Positions 34,945-43,423 of a stretch of DNA of 64,000 bases are shown piece by piece. The translations under genes and the position numbers were made by a program. Source of the DNA: Amycolatopsis alkalitolerans (GTDB lineage Bacteria > Actinomycetota > Actinomycetes > Mycobacteriales > Pseudonocardiaceae). The stretch lies in assembly GCF_006152065.1 (NCBI RefSeq), contig NZ_VDFW01000005.1:1-64000 (forward strand), given 5' to 3'. Under the pieces are notes generated by a model that was not told where the DNA came from, ran no database searches, and worked only from the letters and a program-made list of their open reading frames with translations. How positions within the stretch are numbered: position 1 is the first letter of the stretch; every line of letters starts with the position of its first letter.

Positions 34945-35744
34945 CGCACCAGATCCGTCAGCAGTCTCGACAACTCGGCCGCGAACTCGCCCGCGTTGCG
35001 TTGTGGCGCCAGATGCGCGCCCGGCATCTCGACGAACGGCAGGCCCAGTTCGAGTGCCAGTACTCGGGCCGGGCGGTAGTGGTAGTAGCCGCGGCTGCCC
35101 TCCCCGGCGGCGAGCACGATCGGCACGCGCGACCGCCGCAGGGTCTCGACATCGGGCAGGTACTCGTAGATCCGCGTCAGTTCACGGGTGAACAGGAACC
35201 GCCATTCGTCCTCGTTCGGCAGCCGGATCGTGCCGGCCGTCGGCAGCCCGGCGCCCGCGATGGACCCGACAAACCCCGTGAACGCCGTCAGCAGGTCGCC
35301 GGACTCGGCGTGCGAGACCTGTTCGGCGGCGAACTCCAGCCACTGCTCGGCGTCCGGGAGCAATCGCACGGCCGGCGGCTCGTGCGCGACGAGGCCCTCG
35401 ACCGTTTCGGGATGTTGCGCCGCGAGCGCCAGCCCGATCTGCGCACCCGCGCTGCTGCCGAACACCAGTGCCGTCCCGAAGCCGAAGTGCCGGATCACCG
35501 CACGAGCATCCGCGGCCTGCTGCTCCACGGAAACCGGGCCCTCGGTGACGTCGACACTCCCGAAATGCCCGCGGCGGTCGTAGAGCAGGACCGTGTATTC
35601 CTCGGCGAGGCGCGCGGCGAGCGCCCCGTAGCTGCTCGCCGCACCCACCCCGCCGGAGATCATCAGCAACGGCGGTCCCTCGCCGAGCCGCCGCGCGGAC
35701 AGCTCGGCGTCTTCCACCTCACAGGCGCTGTCCTCGGTCTGCAT
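34941..35744 (-). CDS. Alpha/beta hydrolase
   Basis: A 267-residue alpha/beta-hydrolase fold protein. The nucleophile elbow is GSSAG in LVFGSSAGAQIGLALAAQ. The oxyanion region is MISGGVGAASSYG. A late His in PGAHLAPQRNAGEF completes a plausible triad. No signal peptide, so likely cytoplasmic; substrate unknown. ATG 35744 begins the homologous part; a frame reaching 36062 is extension without homology. The 3' end overlaps the acetyltransferase gene. Confidence 0.88.
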   Translation of the reverse strand: MQTEDSACEVEDAELSARRLGEGPPLLMISGGVGAASSYGALAARLAEEYTVLLYDRRGHFGSVDVTEGPVSVEQQAADARAVIRHFGFGTALVFGSSAGAQIGLALAAQHPETVEGLVAHEPPAVRLLPDAEQWLEFAAEQVSHAESGDLLTAFTGFVGSIAGAGLPTAGTIRLPNEDEWRFLFTRELTRIYEYLPDVETLRRSRVPIVLAAGEGSRGYYHYRPARVLALELGLPFVEMPGAHLAPQRNAGEFAAELSRLLTDLVR

Positions 35745-35800
35745 GGCCGAAGTGAAGCACAGCGTGGTCGTGGCGTTACCGCCTGCCCTGCCTGATCGCG

Positions 35801-36649
35801 TCAGAGCGCCTCTACGGCCCGTGTCACGTAGTCGGTGATGGACGTGGTCGGGCGGCCGATCAGCGCGCGCAGTTCCCCGCTTGTCTCGCCGAGGAGGCCG
35901 TCCTTGGTGTTCCCGTCCAGCGCGACGACGAACTGCGCAGTCCCCTCCGGCAGGCCCGCTTCCACGAGTGCCGCCCGGTGCTGTTCGGGCGTGAGATCCT
36001 GGTAAGTGACCGGCTTTCCGGCCGCGGCGGCAATCGCGGCGGCGAGTTCGGGGCGCGTCCACGCGACATCACCGGAGAGCTCGTAGATCTTGTTCTCGTG
36101 CCCTTCGCCGGTCAGCACCGCGACGGCGGCGGCCGCGTAGTCGGCGCGTGAGGCACTGGACACCCGGCCCTCGCCGACGCTGCCGACGAAGCTGCCCGTC
36201 TCCACCGCCTGCCGCACGGTCTGCCCGTAGTTCTCGTGGTACCAGCCATTGCGCAGGAAAGTGAAGGGCAGCCCGGATTCGCGGATGGCCTCTTCCGTCG
36301 CCTTGTGTTCCGGCGCGAGGACGAGCGCCGACGTGTCGGCTTTCGGCGCGCTCGTATAGACGATCTGCTTGACGCCGGCCTTCTGCGCGGCCCCGACGAC
36401 CGCCCGGTGTTGCGGCACCCGCTTACCGACCTCGTTGCCCGAAATCAGCAGCACCTTGTCCGCGCCCTCGACGGCGGCCTCCACCGTCGCGGGCTCGTCG
36501 TAGTCCGCCCCGCGGACGGCAACGCCCAGGCCGGCGGCCTTCTCCGGGGTGCGGGCCACGGCGACGATCCGGTCAGCGGGCAGCTTCTGCTTGAGACCTT
36601 CGATGACGAGACGGCCGAGGTGCCCGGTGGCACCGGTGACGACGATCAT
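35801..36649 (-). CDS. qorB: NAD(P)H quinone oxidoreductase of the NmrA/QorB type
   Basis: A 282-residue atypical short-chain dehydrogenase. It opens with the NADP-binding motif VTGATGHLGRLVIEGL, followed by YTSAPKADTSALVLAPEHKA and FLRNGWYHENYGQT, which match E. coli QorB (YtfG). This family reduces quinones with NADPH. It is divergent from an HxlR regulator, the same pair as ytfG-ytfH (qorR) in enterobacteria, so redox or quinone-dependent derepression is likely. Confidence 0.87.
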   Translation of the reverse strand: MIVVTGATGHLGRLVIEGLKQKLPADRIVAVARTPEKAAGLGVAVRGADYDEPATVEAAVEGADKVLLISGNEVGKRVPQHRAVVGAAQKAGVKQIVYTSAPKADTSALVLAPEHKATEEAIRESGLPFTFLRNGWYHENYGQTVRQAVETGSFVGSVGEGRVSSASRADYAAAAVAVLTGEGHENKIYELSGDVAWTRPELAAAIAAAAGKPVTYQDLTPEQHRAALVEAGLPEGTAQFVVALDGNTKDGLLGETSGELRALIGRPTTSITDYVTRAVEAL

Positions 36650-36683
36650 GCGGTTCTCCTTCGAATCGTGCTACCGCCCCTGA

Positions 36684-36712
36684 GTTTGTACTAACTCTGA
36701 GAAAGTGCAAAC
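36684..36712. promoter_or_regulatory. Operator between qorB and the HxlR regulator
   Basis: GTTTGTACT-N11-AGTGCAAAC is an inverted repeat with 8 of 9 arm positions matching. A further AAGTGCAA half-site follows at about 36719. It lies 35 bp before the qorB ATG and 56 bp before the hxlR start. Confidence 0.55.
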
Positions 36713-36767
36713 CAGGAGTAAGTGCAATCACATTGCCGGGTACGGTTCGCCAGGTACCTTGATATGC

Positions 36768-37160
36768 ATGAGTGGTGATGTGTCCGAGATAGACCAGCTG
36801 GTCGCGGACGTGTTTGCCCGTGCGTGCACGTCGCGCGGCATCCTCGAGCACATCACCGGCCGCTGGGGCACGCTCGCGCTTGCCGCGCTCGCCGAAGGAC
36901 CGTTCCGGTTCAATGCCTTGCGGCGCAAGGTCGACGGGGTGAGCGAGAAGATGCTGGCACAGACGCTGCAGGCGCTCGAACGCGACGGTTTCGTCCATCG
37001 TGAGGCGCAGCCGACGATCCCGCCCCGGGTCGAGTACAGCCTGACGCCCGCCGGGGCCGAGGTCGCGGCGAAGCTGAAAGATCTCATCGAGTTCGTCGAG
37101 GGCATGGTTCCCCAGGTGACCGAGGCCCGCACGCGGTACGACGCCGTCAAGGCGCGGTAG
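36768..37160 (+). CDS. HxlR family transcriptional regulator
   Basis: A 130-residue winged-helix protein. It has the family pattern ACTSRGILEHITGRWGTLAL, then FNALRRKVDGVSEKMLAQTL and the wing PTIPPRVEYSLTPAG. One N-terminal Cys (Cys19 in RACTSRG) sits where YodB/QorR-type regulators keep their reactive thiol. Expected to repress itself and qorB and to respond to electrophiles or quinones. ATG 36768 is chosen; an upstream frame start at 36705 overlaps the operator. Confidence 0.88.
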   Translation: MSGDVSEIDQLVADVFARACTSRGILEHITGRWGTLALAALAEGPFRFNALRRKVDGVSEKMLAQTLQALERDGFVHREAQPTIPPRVEYSLTPAGAEVAAKLKDLIEFVEGMVPQVTEARTRYDAVKAR

Positions 37161-37251
37161 CAGTCGCCGGTTTCTGTCGGTACCCACTGACAGGTATTCA
37201 GCTACGCCCGACGCCGACAACGACGGGCGGACGGGCGGTGCGCTGCCGTCG

Positions 37252-38457
<1,206 letters not shown>

Positions 38458-38458
38458 C

Positions 38459-38472
38459 TAGAACAAGTTTCA
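38459..38472 (-). promoter_or_regulatory. KstR-type operator overlapping the fadA5 -10
   Basis: TAGAACAAGTTTCA fits TnnAACnnGTTnnA, the KstR consensus of sterol regulons. On the minus strand its final TA starts the hexamer TAGTTT (38460-38455), a good -10 with an RBS-led leader of about 33 nt. Confidence 0.75.
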
Positions 38473-38622
38473 GTATTGGGCAAGCGATCCGCAGGTCAGC
38501 CTTGGCGTGGCCGCGTTGATTGGAGACGTGTTCTACCAGGAGTTTCAAGATCCTAATCGAAAAAGTAAACAGGTATCACCCAAGGTCTATCTTTAGTTAA
38601 CGCCGTATGCTTCAATCTGCTC

Positions 38623-38636
38623 TAGAACGTGTTCCA
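38623..38636 (+). promoter_or_regulatory. KstR-type operator upstream of cyp125
   Basis: TAGAACGTGTTCCA, full match to TnnAACnnGTTnnA, 30 bp before the chosen cyp125 start. A weaker, two-mismatch version lies at 38522-38535. The intervening 38536-38622 is relatively AT-rich. Confidence 0.75.
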
Positions 38637-38665
38637 CGACGATGTGGCATCCTCGGGAGGTAGCC

Positions 38666-39892
38666 GTGGCAACACCGATGATCCCTGCCGGCTTCGATTT
38701 CACCGACCCCGATCTGTACGCGCAACGACTCCCGCTCGAGGAGTTCGCTGAGCTGCGGCGGACGGCTCCGGTGTGGTGGAACGCCCAACCGCACAACATC
38801 GCCGGCTTCGGCGACGACGGCTTCTGGGTCGTGACGCGCCTGGAGGACGTCAAGGCGGTCTCGCGTGACAGCGACCTGTTCTCCTCGCAGGAAAAGCTGG
38901 CGATCATCCGTTTCGACGAGACCATGACGCCGGAGGGGATGGACGCCAACCGGCTCGTGTTGCTCAACATGGACGCGCCGCAGCACACGAAGCTGCGCCG
39001 GATCGTCTCGAAGGGGTTCACCCCGCGCGCGATCAACAAGCTCGAGGACACCTTGCGCGAGCGCGCCGCGCGGATCGTGCGCGAGGCCAGGCAGAAGGGG
39101 TCCGGCGACTTCGTCCAGGAGGTCGCCTGCGAGCTCCCGCTGCAGGCGATCGCCGAGCTGATCGGCATCCCCCAGGAGGATCGCGGCAAGATCTTCGAGT
39201 GGTCCAACCAGATGATCGGCTACGACGATCCCGAGTACGAGGTCGAGCCGATGGCCGCGTCGGCCGAACTGGTCGGCTACGCGTGGAACATGGCCGAGGA
39301 CCGCCGCCGGTGCCCGATGGACGACATCGTCACCAAGCTCGTCCACGCCGACGTCGACGGCGAGTCACTCAACTCCGAGGAGTTCGGGTTCTTCGTCATC
39401 CTGCTTTCCGTGGCGGGCAACGAAACCACGCGGAACGCCATCACGCACGGGATGAAGGCGTTCCTCGACCACCCGGACCAGTGGGAGATCTACAAGGAGC
39501 AGCGACCGAAGACCGCGCCGGACGAGATCGTCCGCTGGGGGACGCCGGTCGTGGCGTTCCAGCGCACCGCGATGGCCGACACGGAACTGGGCGGCCAGCA
39601 GATCAAGCGCGGCGACCGGGTGGGCCTGTTCTACAGCTCGGCGAACTTCGACCCGGAGGTGTTCGACCATCCGGAGAGGTTCGATGTGCTGCGCGCCGAC
39701 AACCCGCACGTCGGTTTCGGCGGCACCGGCTCGCACTACTGCATCGGCGCCAACCTCGCTCGCCTCGAGATCGACCTGATCTTCAACGCGATCGCGGACG
39801 AGATGCCGGACATCCGTGAGGTCTCGCCGCCGGAGCGCCTGCGTTCCGGCTGGCTCAACGGCATCAAGCACTACCAGGTCGCCTACTCCTGA
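38666..39892 (+). CDS. cyp125: Steroid C26-monooxygenase CYP125
   Basis: Cytochrome P450 of 408 residues with strong similarity to mycobacterial CYP125, which oxidises the terminal methyl (C26/C27) of cholesterol and cholest-4-en-3-one. Heme-binding loop FGGTGSHYCIG with the Cys ligand, I-helix AGNETTRN and K-helix ExxR as DEIVRW are intact. The end RSGWLNGIKHYQV is typical of CYP125. GTG 38666 is 5 nt after GGGAGG; an ATG at 38642 lacks a ribosome site. Followed by a strong terminator. Confidence 0.95.
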   Translation: MATPMIPAGFDFTDPDLYAQRLPLEEFAELRRTAPVWWNAQPHNIAGFGDDGFWVVTRLEDVKAVSRDSDLFSSQEKLAIIRFDETMTPEGMDANRLVLLNMDAPQHTKLRRIVSKGFTPRAINKLEDTLRERAARIVREARQKGSGDFVQEVACELPLQAIAELIGIPQEDRGKIFEWSNQMIGYDDPEYEVEPMAASAELVGYAWNMAEDRRRCPMDDIVTKLVHADVDGESLNSEEFGFFVILLSVAGNETTRNAITHGMKAFLDHPDQWEIYKEQRPKTAPDEIVRWGTPVVAFQRTAMADTELGGQQIKRGDRVGLFYSSANFDPEVFDHPERFDVLRADNPHVGFGGTGSHYCIGANLARLEIDLIFNAIADEMPDIREVSPPERLRSGWLNGIKHYQVAYS

Positions 39893-39902
39893 GCGGAACC
39901 AC

Positions 39903-39937
39903 AAAGGAGGCCCACCCCGGCGGGGTGGGCCTCCTTT
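39903..39937 (+). terminator. Strong intrinsic terminator after cyp125
   Basis: A perfect 16-bp stem (AAAGGAGGCCCACCCC and its complement) with a GGC loop, 11 bp after the cyp125 stop; the descending arm ends in CCTTT. Symmetric A/T flanks allow it to act in both directions. Confidence 0.85.
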
Positions 39938-39949
39938 CGTCGGTTGTGG

Positions 39950-40181
39950 CTAGTGTCTCGTGACCTTGTTGTCTTTACGCGCGGGCGTGTTTGCCTGCCA
40001 GGGCACCGAGTTGGCCCCTGGCGTCGCCGAATTGGCTCGGGGCGTCACCGAGTTGGCTGACCGCTGCGGCCGTGGGCAAACTCAGCGACCGGACCAGCAA
40101 ACTCAGTGACGCAGCGGGCAAACTCACCGACCGCACGGGCAAACACGGCAACGTAAACCGGACAGGATCACGCAGCACTAG
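39950..40181. repeat. 232-bp mirror-symmetric element with 21-bp periodic repeats
   Basis: The ends are inverted repeats: the left reads CTAGTGTCTCGTGACCTTG, the right on the other strand CTAGTGCTGCGTGATCCTG. Both continue to TTTACG and GTGTTTGCC. Inside the left half CCGAGTTGGC-type units recur at 40006, 40027 and 40048. In the right half GCAAACTC-type units recur at 40076, 40097, 40118 and 40139 in the opposite orientation. All steps are exactly 21 bp. The right CTAG contains the ltp3 stop codon. No protein of normal composition is encoded. Confidence 0.75.
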
Positions 40182-41344
40182 GCGGCCGGTTTCTCCGAGC
40201 CGACTACCCACATCGAGAAGTACTGCGAACCGCCGCCGTAGGCGTGTCCCAGCGCGATGCGGGCGCCGTCGACCTGGTAGTCGCCCGCGCGGCCCATCAC
40301 CTGTTTCGCGGCTTCCGAGAACCGCAACATGCCCGACGCCCCAATGGGATTCGACGAGAGCACGCCGCCGGAGGCGTTCACCGGCAGCCGTCCACCGAGG
40401 GCCGTCTCACCGGCTTCCGTCAGCTTCCAGCCCTCGCCCTCGGGCATGAAGCCCAGGTTCTCCAGCCACATCGGCTCGAACCACGAGAACGGCACGTAGA
40501 TCTCCGCGGTGTCCACTTGCGACAGCGGATCGGTGATCCCGGCCTCGGCCCACAGCGCCGCCGCCGCGTCACGACCCGCCTGCGGGCTCACCTGGTCACG
40601 GCCGGAGAACGTGGTCGGCTCGGTGCGCATCGCCGTCGCGTGGATCCACGCGGCACCACCGGAAACCGCGTCGCCCGCGGCCTCGTCCCCGAGGACCATG
40701 GCGCAGGCGCCGTCGGAGGACGGGCACGTCTCGTCGTAGCGGATCGGATCCCACAGCATCTGCGAAGCCTGCACGGACTCGACGGTGATGTCGCTCTGCC
40801 GCAGGTGCGCGTGCGGGTTCAGCGCGCCGTTACGCCGGTCCTTCGCCGCGACGATCGCGCCGACGTGCTCCGGCGCCCCGGACCGGCGGATGTAGGACCG
40901 CACATGCGGCGCGAAGTACCCGCCCGCACCGGCGCCGACCGGCATCTGGAACGGCGGCATGATCGACAGCGCCCACATCGCGTTCGATTCCGACTGCTTC
41001 TCGAACGCGACCGTGAGCACCCGGCGGTGCACACCGGCCTGCACGAGCGAAGCCGCGACAAGCGCCGTCGATCCCCCGACAGAACCGGCGGTGTGCACGC
41101 GCAGCAGCGGTTTTCCCGTCGCACCAAGGGAATCGGCGAGGAACAGTTCCGGCATCATGACGCCCTCGAACAGGTCGGGCGCCTTGCCGATCACCACCGC
41201 GTCGATGTCCGGCCACTCGACCTGCGCGTCCGCCATGGCGCGATCGATCGCCTCACGCAGCAGCCCGGGCATTGACACGTCGGTCCGCTTGGCACGGTGG
41301 TGGGTCTGCCCGGTGCCGAGTACCGCGGCGAGTTTCTTGCCCAT
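40178..41344 (-). CDS. ltp3: Thiolase-like lipid-transfer protein Ltp3
   Basis: A 388-residue thiolase-fold protein very close to mycobacterial Ltp3 (Rv3523), with KLAAVLGTGQTHHRAKRTDV, GKAPDLFEGVMMPELF and LGHAYGGGSQYFSMWVVG. Members of this SCP-x-like group act in sterol side-chain degradation as thiolases or retro-aldolases, often with a DUF35 partner, which is present in this operon. ATG 41344 directly abuts the stop of ltp4. The stop lies within the end of the 232-bp repeat element. Confidence 0.93.
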   Translation of the reverse strand: MGKKLAAVLGTGQTHHRAKRTDVSMPGLLREAIDRAMADAQVEWPDIDAVVIGKAPDLFEGVMMPELFLADSLGATGKPLLRVHTAGSVGGSTALVAASLVQAGVHRRVLTVAFEKQSESNAMWALSIMPPFQMPVGAGAGGYFAPHVRSYIRRSGAPEHVGAIVAAKDRRNGALNPHAHLRQSDITVESVQASQMLWDPIRYDETCPSSDGACAMVLGDEAAGDAVSGGAAWIHATAMRTEPTTFSGRDQVSPQAGRDAAAALWAEAGITDPLSQVDTAEIYVPFSWFEPMWLENLGFMPEGEGWKLTEAGETALGGRLPVNASGGVLSSNPIGASGMLRFSEAAKQVMGRAGDYQVDGARIALGHAYGGGSQYFSMWVVGSEKPAA

Positions 41345-42361
41345 TCAGTCGAGTCCTTCCATCACCGCGACGAGGTTCTGTTGCAGCACGGGCCCGCTGG
41401 TCGCGTGCGCGAGCACCCGGTTCGCGCGCCCCGCGAAGATCTCCTTCGCCGCTTCGCCGATCCGGGCCAGTCCCGCGGCGAACATCGGGTTTCCGGCCAG
41501 TGCGCCACCCGAGGGGTTCACCCGCACCTGCTCGCCGAGCGTGAACGCGGACCGCAGGATCAGCTCCTGGTGCGTGAACGGCGCGTGCAACTCCGCCACC
41601 TCGACCCCGTCGACACCGATCGCCTGCGCGGCCGCTTCCGCCGAGGGGGCGCGAGTCAGGTCGCGCGCGCCGAGCACGGGTGTGTCGACGCGGTGCTCGA
41701 TCCCGGAGATCAGTGCCGGCCGCTCGACCAGGTCCCTGGCACGCTCGGCCGAGGCGAGGACGATCACGGCCGCGCCGTCGGTGATCGGCGCGACGTCGTG
41801 TGCCCGCAACGGATCCGCGAGATACGGTGCGTCGAGCAGGCCCGCGACGTCCTCGCCGCGGTTGCGGGCCGCGACCTCCGCGAGGTCCTTTTCGCTCCAC
41901 AGCCCGGCGTCGAGGCCGAGCCGTGCCTGCAGTGCGGCGATACTGATCGAGTCCGGCCACAGCGGCGCTACCGTGTACGGGTCGAGTTGCAGGGCGAGCA
42001 CGCGGCGCAGCTGACCTGCCGAGGACTTGCCGAACCCGTATACGAGCGCGGTGTCGACCTCGCCCATGCGGATCTTCAGCCACCCCTCGTACAGCGCCCA
42101 CGCGGCGTCCATCTCCACATGCGACTCGTGGATCGGCGGGAACGCGCCGATGGCGTCGACCGCGGAGATGAACGAGAACGCCCGGCCCGCCAGGTAGTCC
42201 GACGAGCCGGAGCACCAGAACCCGATCTCCTTTTTGGACAATCCGGTCTGCTTGAAGACCTCGGCGAAGATGGGCACCAGCATCTCCACCCCGTTGGTTG
42301 TTCCCTCGGTGCGGCGGACGTTGGGCGCCTGCGCGAACCCGACCACGGCGACATCTGACAT
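41345..42361 (-). CDS. ltp4: Thiolase-like lipid-transfer protein Ltp4
   Basis: A 338-residue thiolase-fold protein matching mycobacterial Ltp4 (Rv3522) in VGFAQAPNVRRTEGTTNGVE, FWCSGSSDYLAGRAFSFISA and the end LAHATSGPVLQQNLVAVMEG. It probably forms a complex with Ltp3 and the DUF35 protein in late side-chain removal. ATG 42361 has AGGGG 8 nt upstream; a GTG at 42376 overlapping the DUF35 stop (GTGA) is an alternative start. A stretch present in the mycobacterial protein after DLAEVAARNRG is shortened here. Confidence 0.92.
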   Translation of the reverse strand: MSDVAVVGFAQAPNVRRTEGTTNGVEMLVPIFAEVFKQTGLSKKEIGFWCSGSSDYLAGRAFSFISAVDAIGAFPPIHESHVEMDAAWALYEGWLKIRMGEVDTALVYGFGKSSAGQLRRVLALQLDPYTVAPLWPDSISIAALQARLGLDAGLWSEKDLAEVAARNRGEDVAGLLDAPYLADPLRAHDVAPITDGAAVIVLASAERARDLVERPALISGIEHRVDTPVLGARDLTRAPSAEAAAQAIGVDGVEVAELHAPFTHQELILRSAFTLGEQVRVNPSGGALAGNPMFAAGLARIGEAAKEIFAGRANRVLAHATSGPVLQQNLVAVMEGLD

Positions 42362-42372
42362 CGAAGGACCCC

Positions 42373-43344
42373 TCACAGGTGGTGGGCGAAGGACTCGTAC
42401 GGTGCGTCCGGTTCACCGGTCGGCTCGAAATGGGAGATGTTCTCCAGGCTCGTCCACCAGTCCTCGCGCGGTTTCCACGAGGCGCGCACCCGCATGCCCA
42501 TCCGGACGTCGGCCGCGTCGCAGCCGAGCACCAGGTGCAGGAAGGCGATATCGGCCCCGTCGAGCAGGATGTACGCGGCGACATACGGGGGCTTGATCCG
42601 CTGCCCGAGGAACGGCACGTTGACGATGCAGAAGGTGGTCACGATGCCGGTGTCGGGCAGTTCGATCTCTTCGGCGGTCGGCACGCCGTCCACCGGGCAC
42701 GCGCCGCGCGGCGGGAGGTAGACCTTGCCGCAGGCCGGGCAGCGCTGCCCGATCAGCTTCCCCTCCGCGAGCCCCGCCAGGTAGCGGCTCTCCTCGGGAG
42801 AGGCCGAGTGCTGGTAGTGCAGGTGCACCGGGGTGATCATGATGCTGACCGGCGCGCCCTCCTCGCGTTTCGCGACCGGAGGCGATTCGGGCGCGGTTCC
42901 GTCGGGTGCGCCGACGGGCACGAAGTACGCGATGTCGCGGATATGCCCCACAAGTTCGTCGGCCCACCGGACGCGCACCCGCAGGCCCGTGCGGATCTGC
43001 GCCGGGGAGTCGGCGTCGACCGCGTGCAGCATCGGCGTGTCGGCGCCGTCGAGCTTGATCAGCGCCCACGCGAACGGGCGCGAAAGTGGTTGCCCCTCCA
43101 GGGGTTCGGCCATCCACGACCACGAGATGACGGTGCCCTCCTCGCCGAGGCGGACGAACTCGGTCAACGGGGCCGCGGTCACCGGGTCGTATTCGACGGG
43201 CGGGACGTGCACGCGACCGTCCGTACCGCGGACGCCCTCGATGCGGCGTTCGCGGAGCCCGTTGACGAAGCGCCCGAGCACCGGCCCGAGCGAACGTGTG
43301 TAGTCGAAGCCGACCTCGAGCGGAGCTGACAGCACTGTACTCAC
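42373..43344 (-). CDS. Double DUF35 OB-fold protein (Rv3521-like)
   Basis: A 323-residue protein made of two OB-fold DUF35 halves. The first starts STVLSAPLEVGFDYTRSLGP and holds GRVHVPPVEYDP; the second has a zinc ribbon (CPACGKVYLPPRGACP) and the OB strand TTFCIVNVPFLGQRIKPPYV. It matches mycobacterial Rv3521 over its length. DUF35 proteins bind acyl-CoA and activate partner thiolases or aldolases, here Ltp4 and Ltp3. GTG 43344 is chosen from homology; an open frame back to 43518 runs through the promoter. Confidence 0.92.
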   Translation of the reverse strand: MSTVLSAPLEVGFDYTRSLGPVLGRFVNGLRERRIEGVRGTDGRVHVPPVEYDPVTAAPLTEFVRLGEEGTVISWSWMAEPLEGQPLSRPFAWALIKLDGADTPMLHAVDADSPAQIRTGLRVRVRWADELVGHIRDIAYFVPVGAPDGTAPESPPVAKREEGAPVSIMITPVHLHYQHSASPEESRYLAGLAEGKLIGQRCPACGKVYLPPRGACPVDGVPTAEEIELPDTGIVTTFCIVNVPFLGQRIKPPYVAAYILLDGADIAFLHLVLGCDAADVRMGMRVRASWKPREDWWTSLENISHFEPTGEPDAPYESFAHHL

Positions 43345-43353
43345 GACCTGAAG

Positions 43354-43367
43354 TGAAACACGTTCTC
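43354..43367 (-). promoter_or_regulatory. KstR-type operator of the DUF35-ltp4-ltp3 operon
   Basis: TGAAACACGTTCTC has one mismatch to TnnAACnnGTTnnA. It ends 10 bp upstream of the GTG of the DUF35 gene. On the minus strand its last CA begins CACTTC, a weak -10 in the same register as the fadA5 site. Confidence 0.65.
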
Positions 43368-43398
43368 GAAATGGCGGCAAGGCGCACTTGCCCGCAGG

Positions 43399-43412
43399 TG
43401 GAACAGGTTCTA
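43399..43412 (+). promoter_or_regulatory. KstR-type operator fused to the -10 of the fadD gene
   Basis: TGGAACAGGTTCTA fully matches the consensus. Its final TA starts the hexamer TAGATT (43411-43416), and 7 nt later comes the ATG at 43424, so the gene is probably leaderless and directly blocked by KstR. Confidence 0.75.
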
Positions 43413-43423
43413 GATTCGAGCGC

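Noticed and set aside
38522-38535. A further KstR-like box upstream of cyp125
   Set aside because: GGAGACGTGTTCTA has two mismatches at conserved positions (T and AAC), so it is mentioned only as a weak site.
39950-40181. 21-bp repeats as a CRISPR array
   Set aside because: No spacers of constant length between identical repeats, opposite orientations in the two halves, and no cas genes.
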